From a candidate division TA06 bacterium (GTDB lineage Bacteria; Edwardsbacteria; AC1; EtOH8): a stretch of 64,000 nt of DNA. The stretch spans positions 154,543 through 218,542 of the forward strand of contig JACRJI010000012.1 of NCBI GenBank assembly GCA_016235665.1, read 5' to 3'. A program made the position numbers and the translations under genes. Shown one piece after another: positions 1-8,337 of this stretch (positions are counted from its first letter, which is position 1; each line of letters opens with the position of its first letter). The notes under the pieces are model-generated. The model did not search any database. It worked only from the letters and a program-made list of their open reading frames with translations, and was not told the origin of the DNA.

Positions 1-690
1 AACGGGGGCGCGGGAATCTACGATACTTTATGGGCCGAGTACACCAAGACCTCACACTCCAGCCGGGGGAAGAGCAATGCCTTTTTGCTGGCCAGTCCTT
101 TGGGGTTGGAGATGACCGGGATGACGGCCGAGGTTGGCCCAAAGGCGGTGACGGTAACCTGGCAGACCCAGTGCGAACGCGGTTGCGCTTATTGGAAAAT
201 AGAAAGGTCATCAACCCCGGAAACGGGTTATCAGGAGGTTGGCCGGGTCAACGGAAGAGGCAATACCAATGCGCCCAGCGATTACAGTTTTAGCGATGCA
301 CAGGTTCCCAAAGCGGGAAGTTATTATTACCGCCTGGCCCAGGTCTCGACCTCCGGCACAGTAAGTTATTTCGGTCCGGTCTCGGCATACTGGAAAGGGG
401 TAACAGAAGAGGTTCCGGGCTTTTTGAGGAGTTTTCCCAACCCTGCCCGCGGGGGGAGCATAAGCCTGGATTTCAATATCGGGCAAGAGCAAAAAACGGC
501 CCTCAAAGTATACAGCATAACCGGGGCTTTAGTTAGAACCCTGCTGGACCAGACCCTTACAGTGGGAAAACACTCTTTCCTTTGGGATGGTAAAGACCAA
601 GCGGGAAATAAAGTCGCTCCGGGGATCTATGTAATAAAATTGGCGGGAGAACGCACCAATATCACAGTTAAGCAGGTGTTGCTTAGATAG
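1..690 (+). CDS. C-terminal part of a secreted protein with a T9SS/FlgD-like sorting domain (5' end outside window)
   Basis: The frame is open from base 1, so this is the 3' end of a larger gene whose start lies upstream. The visible 229 residues hold a fibronectin-like beta region (WKIERSS, then YYYRLAQVS) and a C-terminal domain of about 85 residues. That domain begins near the motif SFPNPARGG and contains LKVYSITGALVRTL, a FLWDGKD turn and PGIYVIKLA, ending in KQVLLR. This layout is typical of FlgD-Ig-like / Por secretion C-terminal sorting domains, which are cleaved as secreted proteins reach the cell surface. The function of the N-terminal part cannot be seen. The next gene carries the same kind of tail, so the pair may be surface or extracellular proteins. 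Confidence 0.8.
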   Translation, partial: NGGAGIYDTLWAEYTKTSHSSRGKSNAFLLASPLGLEMTGMTAEVGPKAVTVTWQTQCERGCAYWKIERSSTPETGYQEVGRVNGRGNTNAPSDYSFSDAQVPKAGSYYYRLAQVSTSGTVSYFGPVSAYWKGVTEEVPGFLRSFPNPARGGSISLDFNIGQEQKTALKVYSITGALVRTLLDQTLTVGKHSFLWDGKDQAGNKVAPGIYVIKLAGERTNITVKQVLLR

Positions 691-722
691 AGTGCCGGGG
701 CATGGTACAAGAAGTGACGGGG

Positions 723-746
723 CGGTTCCTGTATGAAACAGGAACG
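723..746. other. Small hairpin between two secreted-protein genes
   Basis: GTTCCTGT and ACAGGAAC form an 8-bp stem with a short loop, 33 bases after the stop of the preceding gene. No T-run follows, so this is only a weak candidate transcription stop. The rest of the 234-base gap holds the promoter of the next gene. Confidence 0.35.
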
Positions 747-845
747 TGAGCAACCTGACACAGCATCATCTGCAATACCTCCGTCAAATAGAATAAAGGG
801 GAGATTATTTTATCCATAAAGCAAGATAAATCCCCCGGCTATCAC

Positions 846-874
846 TTGATTTTGCATAAAATCGGGTGTATTAT
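846..874 (+). promoter_or_regulatory. Predicted sigma70-type promoter
   Basis: TTGATT (846-851), a 17-base spacer and TATTAT (869-874) match the -35/-10 consensus well. They lie about 50 bases upstream of the GTG start at 925, which would give a leader of roughly 45 bases. Confidence 0.55.
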
Positions 875-924
875 CAATAGTGTATATTGATTCTCTTGGT
901 GGTTAAAAAGAAGGAGACAATGCC

Positions 925-2331
925 GTGAAAAAAACAGCATCATGTATCTTTGTGTTAATGATAGGGATGGTTTTGACCGCACAGGCTGGAGTGATGGTGC
1001 TTAATGCCAATGATTCACTGGCCGCAGCCGGGGCCTGGGCCGATGTTCCATACAGCTATGTTGATGACATGCTTTATACCGTCGGGATCGGCGCGGCCAA
1101 CGGCAGCAAGAACTTCAGGGTGGGGCTGGCCGACCCGGCAGATACCGTTAACCAGAGGATCACGGGCGTAGTGATCTACGTCAAATGTTACCTGGCCGGT
1201 TCCAAAGGCAAGCTTCAGTTAATACCATTCTATAACGAGGTTCAGGGCACTGCTTCCGCTCCTTTGGGGCTGAGCGGCACGGAGATAACAAGATCCTTTG
1301 ACATCACCGTCCAGAAGGCCCAATGGTTGTGGGAGGATATAAAGAGCCTTAGCGTTCAATTCAAACCGAAGACCGCCAAAACCTATTACGCCAATCATAT
1401 CTTCACCGTGGTGACTAGCATCGATACTACGGCGGCCCAGGCCAGCCATAGGTTTGCTTTCGACCCCGTCGCCACGCCGGATACAGTGGGGGTGGCCTTT
1501 CCGCTGGGGATCAGCGTACTGGATTCGCTGGGAAGCCTTTTAACCAGTTATAACGGATCGGTTCTGATCAGCGACCAGACCGGGACCATCAGTCCGTTCA
1601 TAGCCAATTTCACCGGCGGGCTGGCCGCGGCCAGCGTCACCATCAGCGACACCCTGCGCAACGATTTCATAGTCATTGACGACGGAGCAGCCAACGATAC
1701 CAGCGGATTGTTCGATGTGGTCAACTCCGGGCTGCATCACTTTGCGGCGGATCCCATCGGGATGCAGATCAAAAACATTCCTTTCCCCATCAGTCTTTCG
1801 GCCCGTGACTTTTTCGACGACACGGTCGCCAGTTTCACCGGCAAAGCGGACCTGTGGGACAAGACCGGAACCCTGACCCCGGATTCCACCGGGGCGTTTA
1901 CTGCCGGGGTCTGGAGCGGAAACGTCAACGTTGGCGCGGGAAGCAATTCCGACAGCATCTTCATCTCATATTATAACGGTAAAGTTATCGCCGGTGTCAG
2001 CAATGGTTTCTGGGTGGATGACCCCTTAGGGATCGAAACGGAAAAACCGTCAACGGCCATCACCGGCCCGGCCCGGCTTAACATCTTCCCCAATCCACTT
2101 TACCGCAAGGCAGAGTTCTCAATCTATTCACCCAAGGCAGGCTCAACCCGCATCATCGTTTACAACCTGCTGGGGCAGAAGGCCGCCCAGAAAGACTTGG
2201 GGAAAATAAATCCCGGAACGGTGAAACTAAATTGGGACCTTGGTTCCGCCCTGCCACAGGGTGTTTATTTTGCCGATCTTCAGGTCGACGGGAAAAGCGC
2301 GTCATTTAAGAAACTGGTGATCCTCAAGTAA
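925..2331 (+). CDS. Secreted protein with C-terminal T9SS-like sorting domain, function unknown
   Basis: This 468-residue protein starts at GTG 925, with an AAGGAGA ribosome site seven bases upstream. The ATG five bases earlier runs into a stop after two codons. Residues 1-21 form a signal peptide (KK, hydrophobic core, ending TAQAG). The middle holds two or three Ig/bacterial-adhesin-like beta modules with the recurring pattern D.TG....F..G. The last ~80 residues are a sorting domain starting at LNIFPNPLYRK and ending KKLVILK. The neighbouring gene upstream has the same tail. It is probably exported and anchored or released at the surface. No enzymatic motif is visible. Confidence 0.8.
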   Translation: MKKTASCIFVLMIGMVLTAQAGVMVLNANDSLAAAGAWADVPYSYVDDMLYTVGIGAANGSKNFRVGLADPADTVNQRITGVVIYVKCYLAGSKGKLQLIPFYNEVQGTASAPLGLSGTEITRSFDITVQKAQWLWEDIKSLSVQFKPKTAKTYYANHIFTVVTSIDTTAAQASHRFAFDPVATPDTVGVAFPLGISVLDSLGSLLTSYNGSVLISDQTGTISPFIANFTGGLAAASVTISDTLRNDFIVIDDGAANDTSGLFDVVNSGLHHFAADPIGMQIKNIPFPISLSARDFFDDTVASFTGKADLWDKTGTLTPDSTGAFTAGVWSGNVNVGAGSNSDSIFISYYNGKVIAGVSNGFWVDDPLGIETEKPSTAITGPARLNIFPNPLYRKAEFSIYSPKAGSTRIIVYNLLGQKAAQKDLGKINPGTVKLNWDLGSALPQGVYFADLQVDGKSASFKKLVILK

Positions 2332-2350
2332 CGACAGACATGGCCATTCA

Positions 2351-2379
2351 AAAAGGCCCGCCGATGGCGGGCCTTTTTT
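2351..2379 (+). terminator. Rho-independent terminator
   Basis: A 12-base GC-rich stem (AAAAGGCCCGCC / GGCGGGCC plus T-run) with a three-base loop GAT is followed by TTTTTT. It lies 20 bases after the stop of the secreted protein gene. Confidence 0.9.
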
Positions 2380-2380
2380 C

Positions 2381-2409
2381 TTGACTATATGCTTGAAGTT
2401 TGGTAAATT
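2381..2409 (+). promoter_or_regulatory. Predicted promoter of asnS
   Basis: TTGACT (2381-2386), a 17-base spacer and TAAATT (2404-2409) lie directly after the terminator and about 95 bases before asnS. Confidence 0.65.
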
Positions 2410-2502
2410 TACAGTTCTACAGTCTTTGAAGACTTCAACAAAAACATTATCTGAGTCCGCCCATATCCAGGCCGGACTGCGGTGTGAATTTACGGAGGAT
2501 CT

Positions 2503-3801
2503 ATGAAACTGGACTGGGTTTATATTTCTGAAATCGGGAAACACCTGGGGCAGGAGGTCACTCTCAAGGGCTGGCTGTACAACAAGCGCTCCTCGGGCAA
2601 GATCCACTTCCTTCAGATCCGGGACGGCTCGGGCGTGATCCAGGGGGTGATGGTCAAGAGCGAGGTGGGCGACCCGGTCTTTGACCTGGGCGACAAGGTC
2701 ACCCAGGAATCCTCCATCATCGTCAAGGGTTTGGTCAAGGAGGACAAGCGCTCGCCCTCTGGTTTTGAGCTGGGGGTCACCGATCTCAAGATAGTTCAGC
2801 TGACCCAGGACTATCCCATCACCCCCAAGGAGCACGGGCCGGCTTTCCTGATGGAGCACCGCCACCTGTGGATGCGCTCGTCCAAGCAGCACGCCACCTT
2901 AAGGGTCCGCGACACCATCGAGCAGGCCATCCACGCCTACATGCATAAGGAAGGGTTCATCCACACCCCGGCCCCCATTTTGACCCCCACCTCCTGCGAG
3001 GGCACCACCACTTTGTTCCAGACCGACTACTTCGGCGAGCCGGCCTTCCTGTCCCAGTCCGGCCAGATGTACATCGAGGCCACGGCCGCCGCCTTCGGCA
3101 AGGTCTACACCTTCACCCCGGCCTTTAGGGCCGAGAAGTCCAAGACCAGAAGGCACCTGACCGAACTGTGGATGATGGACGCCGAGGCCAGCTATTTTGA
3201 GCACGCCGAGAACATGCAGTGCCAGGAGGGAATGATCTGCGCCGTGGTGGAAAGGGTGTTGAGCGAATGCCAGAGCGAACTGAAGACACTGGAGCGCGAC
3301 ACCGCCCCGCTGGAGAAGATCAAGGGCCCCTTCCCCAGGATATCATACAAAGAGGCGGTGGAGTTGTGCAACAAGGCCGGGGTACACATAGAATACGGCG
3401 AGGATTTTGGGGCTCCGCACGACACCGCCATTGCCGGCTCCTTCGACAAGCCGGTGTTCGTGGACCGCTTCCCTGCGGTCATCAAATCCTTTTACATGCA
3501 GCCGGACCCCCAGGATCCTTCGGTAGTGCTGGGTTCCGACCTCTACGCTCCGGAGGGCTACGGCGAGATCATCGGCGGCAGCCAGCGCATCCACGACCTT
3601 GACCTGCTGCTGAAGAAGATGGAGGAGCACAAGGTGCCCTACGAGCCTTATAAATGGTACGTGGACCTGAGACGCTACGGCAGCGTGCCCCACTCCGGAT
3701 TCGGGATCGGCATCGAGCGCACGGTCTGCTGGATGTGCGGACTGTCGCACATCCGCGAGGCCATACCGTTCGCCCGGATGCTGGAGAAGATATACCCTTG
3801 A
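2503..3801 (+). CDS. asnS: Asparaginyl-tRNA synthetase
   Basis: This 432-residue class II aminoacyl-tRNA synthetase charges tRNA-Asn with asparagine in the cytoplasm. An N-terminal OB-fold anticodon-binding domain covers about residues 14-100 ([20 protein letters not shown]). The catalytic core has motif 2 around [12 protein letters not shown] and motif 3 as [16 protein letters not shown] near residue 399. Length and the absence of the long GAD insert of bacterial AspRS favour AsnRS. An AGGATCT sequence precedes the ATG. The stop codon overlaps the TTG start of the following lipoprotein gene, so the two are probably co-transcribed. A bacterial-type AspRS2 is the main alternative. Confidence 0.92.
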   Translation: MKLDWVYISEIGKHLGQEVTLKGWLYNKRSSGKIHFLQIRDGSGVIQGVMVKSEVGDPVFDLGDKVTQESSIIVKGLVKEDKRSPSGFELGVTDLKIVQLTQDYPITPKEHGPAFLMEHRHLWMRSSKQHATLRVRDTIEQAIHAYMHKEGFIHTPAPILTPTSCEGTTTLFQTDYFGEPAFLSQSGQMYIEATAAAFGKVYTFTPAFRAEKSKTRRHLTELWMMDAEASYFEHAENMQCQEGMICAVVERVLSECQSELKTLERDTAPLEKIKGPFPRISYKEAVELCNKAGVHIEYGEDFGAPHDTAIAGSFDKPVFVDRFPAVIKSFYMQPDPQDPSVVLGSDLYAPEGYGEIIGGSQRIHDLDLLLKKMEEHKVPYEPYKWYVDLRRYGSVPHSGFGIGIERTVCWMCGLSHIREAIPFARMLEKIYP

Positions 3802-4442
3802 TCCTCGCACAAAAAATAAGATGGCCGGCTCTGCTGCCGGCCATCTTGCTGCTGGCCTTTTTCGGCTGCGGACCCAGGCCCCAGGGCACGCCCAGTTCCC
3901 AGGCCATCGAGATAAACCTGGAACCGGAGCAGTACCCGGCCGACGGCGTTCCGGAATTCGTGTTCCAGCCCAACAAGAAAAAATACCTGATAAAACCCAA
4001 GGCCGAGTATTTCTTGGACGGAGTGGTGCTGGGCAAGGAAAGATATGTTTACGACCGGGGGGCCGACCTCGCCCCTTACGACCTGGCCATCGCCTGGAGC
4101 AAACTGGTGATCACCAAACTTTACAAACAGCTCAAGTGGTCCCAGGAGGGGCGCTGGTATCTGTGGCGCTACGACCAGGATTTTCCCTTCGACAATGCCT
4201 TCGTGGCCCGTTATTCCGCCAACAACCACATCATCCCGGCCAACCGCAATCTCCGGGCGGCGCTGGGGCTGGTGAGGGAAGGCCAGAGCATAGGGCTTTC
4301 CGGCTACCTGGTGTATGTCCGCCAGGCCGAGGGCGAGGAATTCACCTGGAACAGCTCGCTCAGCCGGGAGGATGAGGGCGGAGGCTCCTGCGAGGTGTTC
4401 TACGTTACGGAGATCAGATACAAGGGGATGAGCTATAAATAA
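3798..4442 (+). CDS. Putative lipoprotein of unknown function
   Basis: The gene encodes 214 residues from TTG 3798, chosen because GGAGAAG lies eight bases upstream and the codon overlaps the asnS stop (TTGA). No ATG in this frame gives a full signal sequence. Residues 1-24 form a lipoprotein signal with lipobox AFFGC (Cys24), so the mature protein is predicted to be lipid-anchored. The rest is a soluble domain rich in aromatic and acidic residues ([11 protein letters not shown]) with no family I recognise. The following perfect palindrome is a likely terminator. Translational coupling to asnS is seen but probably has no functional meaning. Confidence 0.75.
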   Translation: MILAQKIRWPALLPAILLLAFFGCGPRPQGTPSSQAIEINLEPEQYPADGVPEFVFQPNKKKYLIKPKAEYFLDGVVLGKERYVYDRGADLAPYDLAIAWSKLVITKLYKQLKWSQEGRWYLWRYDQDFPFDNAFVARYSANNHIIPANRNLRAALGLVREGQSIGLSGYLVYVRQAEGEEFTWNSSLSREDEGGGSCEVFYVTEIRYKGMSYK

Positions 4443-4504
4443 CAATTTTTCCGGGTGTCGGGGGAGAGATATCCATGAAATATTCCGGATTATTATCATG
4501 AGGC

Positions 4505-4544
4505 ACAGTAGGGACATAGCATGCTATGTCCCTACTGTATTTTT
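4505..4544 (+). terminator. Perfect 34-nt palindrome with T-run, likely terminator
   Basis: Bases 4505-4521 are the exact reverse complement of 4522-4538 (core GGGACATAGC / GCTATGTCCC), giving a 17-bp stem with no unpaired loop. ATTTTT follows. It separates the lipoprotein gene from the panB promoter. Confidence 0.75.
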
Positions 4545-4546
4545 CC

Positions 4547-4576
4547 TTGATATCCTGTGTTTTTTGGTGTATGATT
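4547..4576 (+). promoter_or_regulatory. Predicted promoter of the pantothenate operon
   Basis: TTGATA (4547-4552), an 18-base spacer and TATGAT (4571-4576) precede panB, giving a leader of about 25 bases. Confidence 0.6.
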
Positions 4577-4607
4577 ATCTGTTCAATACATTATCAGGAA
4601 TAGAATT

Positions 4608-5417
4608 ATGAACGAAAAGATCACTACCCGGACCCTGCTTAAAATGAAGCAAAAGGGAGAGAAGATCGCCAGTCTGACGGCCTACGATTTTCTCACCGCC
4701 CGGCTGCTGGACGAGTGCGGGATAGATCTGATCCTGGTGGGCGACTCGGCGGCCATGGTCTTCGCCGGCTACGAGAACACGTTGCCGATCACCATGGAAA
4801 ACATGCTCTACCACACCGCCGCTGTCAAGCGCGGGGTCAAGCGAGCCATGGTGGTGGCCGACATGCCGTTCCTGTCCTACCAGACCTCCATCGCCGACGC
4901 GGCCTACAACGCCGGGAGGTTCCTCAAGGAATCGGGAGCCGAGGCGGTCAAGATCGAGGGCGGCCGGGTGGCGGCCCCCATCGTCAAGAACCTGGTGGAG
5001 CGCGGCATCCCGGTGATGGGCCACCTGGGCCTCACCCCCCAGTCCATCCACAAGTTCGGGGGCTACCAGCTGCAGGCCAAGGACAAGGAGTCGGCCGAGC
5101 GCCTGCTGGCGGCGGCCAAGGCCCTGGAGAACGCCGGTTGTTTTGCCATCGTGCTGGAGAAGATACCGCACCAGGTGGCCAAGCGGGTCTCGGAGAGCCT
5201 GACCATCCCCACCATCGGCATCGGGGCCGGGCCGCACTGCGACGGGCAGATCCTGGTGGTGGACGACATGGACGGGAGGTTCGAGGACTTCGTGCCCAAG
5301 TTCGTGAGGCAATATGCCCACATAGCCAAGGACATGAGGCAGGCCTTCAAGGGGTACATCGGGGATGTGAAAGGGAAGAGTTTTCCGAACATGGAGGAGA
5401 GTTTCTCGGAGGAGTGA
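4608..5417 (+). CDS. panB: 3-methyl-2-oxobutanoate hydroxymethyltransferase
   Basis: This enzyme transfers a hydroxymethyl group from methylene-tetrahydrofolate to ketoisovalerate to give ketopantoate, the first step of pantothenate synthesis. The 269 residues match the family length and show its motifs: SLTAYDFLTARL, VGDSAAMVFAGY, VVADMPFLSYQ, AVKIEGG and GHLGLTPQS near the middle, and IGIGAGPHCDGQILV towards the end. It acts in the cytoplasm as a TIM-barrel oligomer. It opens a panB-panC-(hydrolase)-panD cluster. The ATG is supported by the family N-terminus (TTRTLLKMKQ). Confidence 0.96.
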   Translation: MNEKITTRTLLKMKQKGEKIASLTAYDFLTARLLDECGIDLILVGDSAAMVFAGYENTLPITMENMLYHTAAVKRGVKRAMVVADMPFLSYQTSIADAAYNAGRFLKESGAEAVKIEGGRVAAPIVKNLVERGIPVMGHLGLTPQSIHKFGGYQLQAKDKESAERLLAAAKALENAGCFAIVLEKIPHQVAKRVSESLTIPTIGIGAGPHCDGQILVVDDMDGRFEDFVPKFVRQYAHIAKDMRQAFKGYIGDVKGKSFPNMEESFSEE

Positions 5418-5460
5418 CCGCTGCCACCAAGACACTAAGACACCAAGAACTCATTACCTG

Positions 5461-5495
5461 TAGTCTGTATTCACTATACAGTATTCAGTATAGTT
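5461..5495. repeat. Short-word spacer upstream of panC
   Basis: The panB-panC gap is built from near-repeats of TATTCA and TATACAGTATTC, and contains ACTATAC/GTATAGT as an inverted pair. It resembles other word-array spacers in this window (upstream of mcsB and the PfkB kinase). Its role is unknown. Confidence 0.4.
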
Positions 5496-5499
5496 CCGA

Positions 5500-6342
5500 A
5501 TGAAAGTAGTTAAGACCATAAAACAAGTCAGGCAGATCATTGCTTTTCAGAAGAAGCAGGACAAGCGGGTCGGCTTTGTGCCCACCATGGGAGCGTTGCA
5601 CGAAGGGCACCTGTCATTGATACGGCTGGCCAGGAAGAATTCCGACTTCGTCGTGGTATCCATTTTTGTGAACCCAACCCAGTTCGGACCGAAGGAAGAT
5701 TTCAAGAAATATCCCCGGGACCTTAAAAAGGATGCGGCGCTCTGCCAGACCGCAGGGGCGGACCTTATATTCGCGCCCGCGCCGGAAGAGATATATCCCA
5801 AGAACTTTTCCACCTACGTCAACGTAGAGCACCTGACCGAGGGGCTGTGCGGGGCCTCCAGGCCCGGGCATTTCCGGGGCGTGGCCACGGTAGTCAGCAA
5901 GCTGTTTAACATCGTCCAACCTGACACAGCGGTCTTCGGGCAGAAGGACGCCCAGCAGCTGGCAGTGATCAGGCGAATGACGGCGGACCTGGACCTGCCG
6001 GTCAAGATCATAGGAGCGCCGATAGTGCGGGAAGGGGACGGTCTGGCCATGAGCTCGCGCAATGCGTATCTGACCCCGGAGGAACGCAAGCAGGCTGTGG
6101 CTTTGAACCGGGCGCTGAAGCTGGCGGGGCTAAAAGTTAGAAACGGAGTAAAGGATGTAAAGGTAATAAAGGCGGAGATGATCAAGTTGCTGAAGCGCGA
6201 TGCCCCGCTGGGGGAAATTGATTACATTGAGATAGTGGATAATGAGACTTTGAAGCCTGTAAAAATAATTAAGAAGAATGTATTTATTGCTTTGGCGGTG
6301 ATATTCCCAAATGCAAGGTTGATAGATAATATTATCGTTTGA
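5500..6342 (+). CDS. panC: Pantothenate synthetase
   Basis: The enzyme condenses pantoate with beta-alanine, using ATP and a pantoyl-adenylate intermediate, to give pantothenate. The 280 residues are full length. The HIGH-like nucleotide motif is in PTMGALHEGHLSL (about residues 28-40). The pantoate and ATP sites are seen in FVNPTQFGPKEDF, FGQKDAQQL and the KMSKS-like AMSSRN. The final third is more AT-rich than the start (lysine- and isoleucine-rich, KIIKKNVFIAL), grading into the AT-rich hydrolase gene downstream. It needs the beta-alanine that PanD supplies. Confidence 0.96.
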   Translation: MKVVKTIKQVRQIIAFQKKQDKRVGFVPTMGALHEGHLSLIRLARKNSDFVVVSIFVNPTQFGPKEDFKKYPRDLKKDAALCQTAGADLIFAPAPEEIYPKNFSTYVNVEHLTEGLCGASRPGHFRGVATVVSKLFNIVQPDTAVFGQKDAQQLAVIRRMTADLDLPVKIIGAPIVREGDGLAMSSRNAYLTPEERKQAVALNRALKLAGLKVRNGVKDVKVIKAEMIKLLKRDAPLGEIDYIEIVDNETLKPVKIIKKNVFIALAVIFPNARLIDNIIV

Positions 6343-6381
6343 TGTAAATGATAAAAGAAATTAGCTCAAGGTATAAATAAA

Positions 6382-7161
6382 ATGAAAATTGGTACATTTC
6401 AATTTGCGGGCAGTCATAATATTGAAAACAACTACTTAGCTATCATTCGCGGAATAAATAAAGCCGTTGAACAGAATGTGGAAGTGTTGTTGATGCAAGA
6501 ATGCGCTTTATGCGGGTATTATGAGCAAATGATAAAGGACGAAAGCATCTATGACCTTAAGAAGCAGGATACATATCAAGAAAAAATACAACAAGCGATC
6601 GACAAAACGAATATTACCCTGATATTTGGCAGAGTACAGAAATGGGAACACCAAATTTATAACGCAGTAGCAATTTTGCATAAAAACAAAAACTGCTCAT
6701 ATTATGCTAAAAGGGCATTATGGGGATGGGATAAAAATAATTTTTCCAGAGGTACTGAAAAAGGTTTTTTTAATGTCGGGAATATCAGATATGCCACAAG
6801 GATATGCTACGAAACGGAATTTCCAGAATACTTCAGGGAACTGTTCAACGAAAAAATACCAATCGCACTTATCAGTTATGCCTATACGGGCCATGAGGAC
6901 GATCTCGACAAGTATGATTTGACCAAGGGGCATTTGCGAACCAGGGCTTTGGAAAATTCAATTTTTGTTGTTTCGGCGAACGATATCTCAAGGTATCAAT
7001 TGGGGCCGACGGCCATAATAAACCCCTCTGGAAGAATTGTTAAGATTGCATCACGAACCGAAGAAGAATTATTAGTATTCGATTATGAAGATTACCCTAT
7101 GACTTTTGGCCGACAAGGAATCATAGAGAATTCCGAATATGTTCTTAAAAAAGGAAAATAA
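6382..7161 (+). CDS. Carbon-nitrogen hydrolase (nitrilase superfamily)
   Basis: This 259-residue protein has the nitrilase-superfamily triad Glu40 (LLMQEC), Lys110 (YYAKRAL) and Cys142 (TRICYETEFPE). The family cleaves non-peptide C-N bonds (amides, N-carbamoyl compounds, nitriles). It sits between panC and panD, so a beta-ureidopropionase-like release of beta-alanine is an attractive idea, but substrate residues were not assigned. Base composition is markedly more AT-rich than panB, panD or glmU, which hints at recent acquisition. An AAGG sequence lies upstream of the ATG. Other amidase roles are equally possible. Confidence 0.8.
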   Translation: MKIGTFQFAGSHNIENNYLAIIRGINKAVEQNVEVLLMQECALCGYYEQMIKDESIYDLKKQDTYQEKIQQAIDKTNITLIFGRVQKWEHQIYNAVAILHKNKNCSYYAKRALWGWDKNNFSRGTEKGFFNVGNIRYATRICYETEFPEYFRELFNEKIPIALISYAYTGHEDDLDKYDLTKGHLRTRALENSIFVVSANDISRYQLGPTAIINPSGRIVKIASRTEEELLVFDYEDYPMTFGRQGIIENSEYVLKKGK

Positions 7162-7202
7162 TCGGTTTGAAATCTGTGTTTGAATCATATAGAAAGGCAC
7201 CC

Positions 7203-7565
7203 ATGTTTCGTATACTCTGCAAATCCAAGATCCACCGCGCCACCCTGACCGGGGCCAACCTGCACTACTCCGGCTCCATCGCCGTTGACGAGACTCTGAT
7301 GGAAGCCGCCGACATCCTGCCCAACGAGATCGTGCAGGTGGTGAACATCAACAACGGGAACCGCTTTGAGACCTATGTCATCAAGGCCCCCAAGAGGTCG
7401 GGCACCATCACCCTGAACGGGGCGGCGGCGCGGCTGGGCCTGGCCGGCGACAAGGTGATCATCATCTCCTCCTGCTACAAGGAGGACGCCGAGGCCAGAA
7501 AGCACCAGCCCAAGATCGTCTGCGTGGACGACAAGAACCGCATCGCCAAGAAGACCAAGCTATGA
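7203..7565 (+). CDS. panD: Aspartate 1-decarboxylase proenzyme
   Basis: PanD removes the alpha-carboxyl of aspartate to make beta-alanine for PanC. The 120-residue form from ATG 7203 begins MFRILCKSKIHRAT like other PanD proteins. An AGAAAGG site lies just upstream, so a longer TTG-initiated version (7167) is unlikely. The self-cleavage site is Gly24-Ser25 (HYSGSIAVDE), which generates the pyruvoyl group. The conserved NGAAARLGL and GDKVIIISS follow. The stop overlaps the start of the next gene (ATGA). GC content returns to the local norm after the AT-rich hydrolase. Confidence 0.96.
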   Translation: MFRILCKSKIHRATLTGANLHYSGSIAVDETLMEAADILPNEIVQVVNINNGNRFETYVIKAPKRSGTITLNGAAARLGLAGDKVIIISSCYKEDAEARKHQPKIVCVDDKNRIAKKTKL

Positions 7566-8302
7566 CCAGGGACTGCATCTGCCTGATACTGGCGGCGGGC
7601 CAGGGGACAAGGATGAAGTCGGACCTGGCCAAGGTCCTGCATCCTTTGTGCGGGAAGCCGCTGGTGGAGCATGTGGTCCGCTCGGCCCAAGCGGCCGGGG
7701 TGGCCCGGACCGTGGTCATCGTCGGCCACCAGGCCGAGAAGGTCAGGGAATCACTGAAGGGCCTGGAGGTTGAGTTCGTGCTTCAGGCCGAACAGAAGGG
7801 CACCGGCCATGCGGTGATGCAGTCCCTGCCCCTAATCGAAAAATTCGCCGGCGAACTGCTGGTGCTCTATGGCGACGTGCCGCTGATAAAACCGGCCACC
7901 ATTGTCTCCCTGCTCAAAAAGCACCGGGAGGAGCGCAACGCCTGCACCATGCTGACCACTATCATCGGCCAGCCGGGAGGCTACGGCCGGGTGATCCGGG
8001 ATGCAGGAGGCTATGTCACCAAGATCGTGGAGGCCAAAGACGCGTCACCGGAAGAACTGGCGGTCAATGAGATCAACCCGGCCATCTACGTTTTCGAGAA
8101 CCAAAAACTGGTGGAAGCGCTGGGGCTTTTACAACCCAACAACAAGCAGGGCGAATATTACCTGACCGACGTGATCGGAATATTCAAGCAGCAGGGGAAA
8201 AGGATCGCGGCCCAGGTTGTCGAAGACAGCCGGGAAGTGCTGGGGATCAATACCCCGGAGGAACTGGCCGAGTGCGAGAGATACTTGTCACAAAGGCAGT
8301 AA
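7562..8302 (+). CDS. GlmU-type nucleotidyltransferase lacking the acetyltransferase domain
   Basis: This 246-residue NTP-transferase starts with the GlmU signature LILAAGQGTRMKSD and PKVLHP-like AKVLHPLCGKP. It continues with Q76-type QKGTGHAV, LYGDVPLI, GYGRVIRD and EYYLTDVIGI. These match the uridylyltransferase half of GlmU, which makes UDP-GlcNAc from GlcNAc-1-phosphate. The C-terminal left-handed beta-helix acetyltransferase half (about 200 residues) is absent and the gene ends cleanly. The organism would need a separate glucosamine-1-phosphate acetyltransferase or salvage of GlcNAc-1-P. It overlaps panD by four bases and is followed by a word-repeat spacer. Confidence 0.85.
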   Translation: MTRDCICLILAAGQGTRMKSDLAKVLHPLCGKPLVEHVVRSAQAAGVARTVVIVGHQAEKVRESLKGLEVEFVLQAEQKGTGHAVMQSLPLIEKFAGELLVLYGDVPLIKPATIVSLLKKHREERNACTMLTTIIGQPGGYGRVIRDAGGYVTKIVEAKDASPEELAVNEINPAIYVFENQKLVEALGLLQPNNKQGEYYLTDVIGIFKQQGKRIAAQVVEDSREVLGINTPEELAECERYLSQRQ

Positions 8303-8331
8303 ATGTACCAAATGTGTAAATGTGATAAAGG
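8303..8331. repeat. AAATGT word-repeat spacer
   Basis: Three copies of (T)AAATGT or AAATGTG occur in 25 bases between the GlmU-like gene and the next. It resembles spacers at 16903-16937 and 17263-17280. Confidence 0.4.
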
Positions 8332-8337
8332 GTGAAA

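Noticed and set aside
7167..7202. Longer panD from the TTG at 7167
   Set aside because: Would add 12 residues before the conserved N-terminus and shift the Gly24-Ser25 cleavage numbering. ATG 7203 has a good ribosome site.
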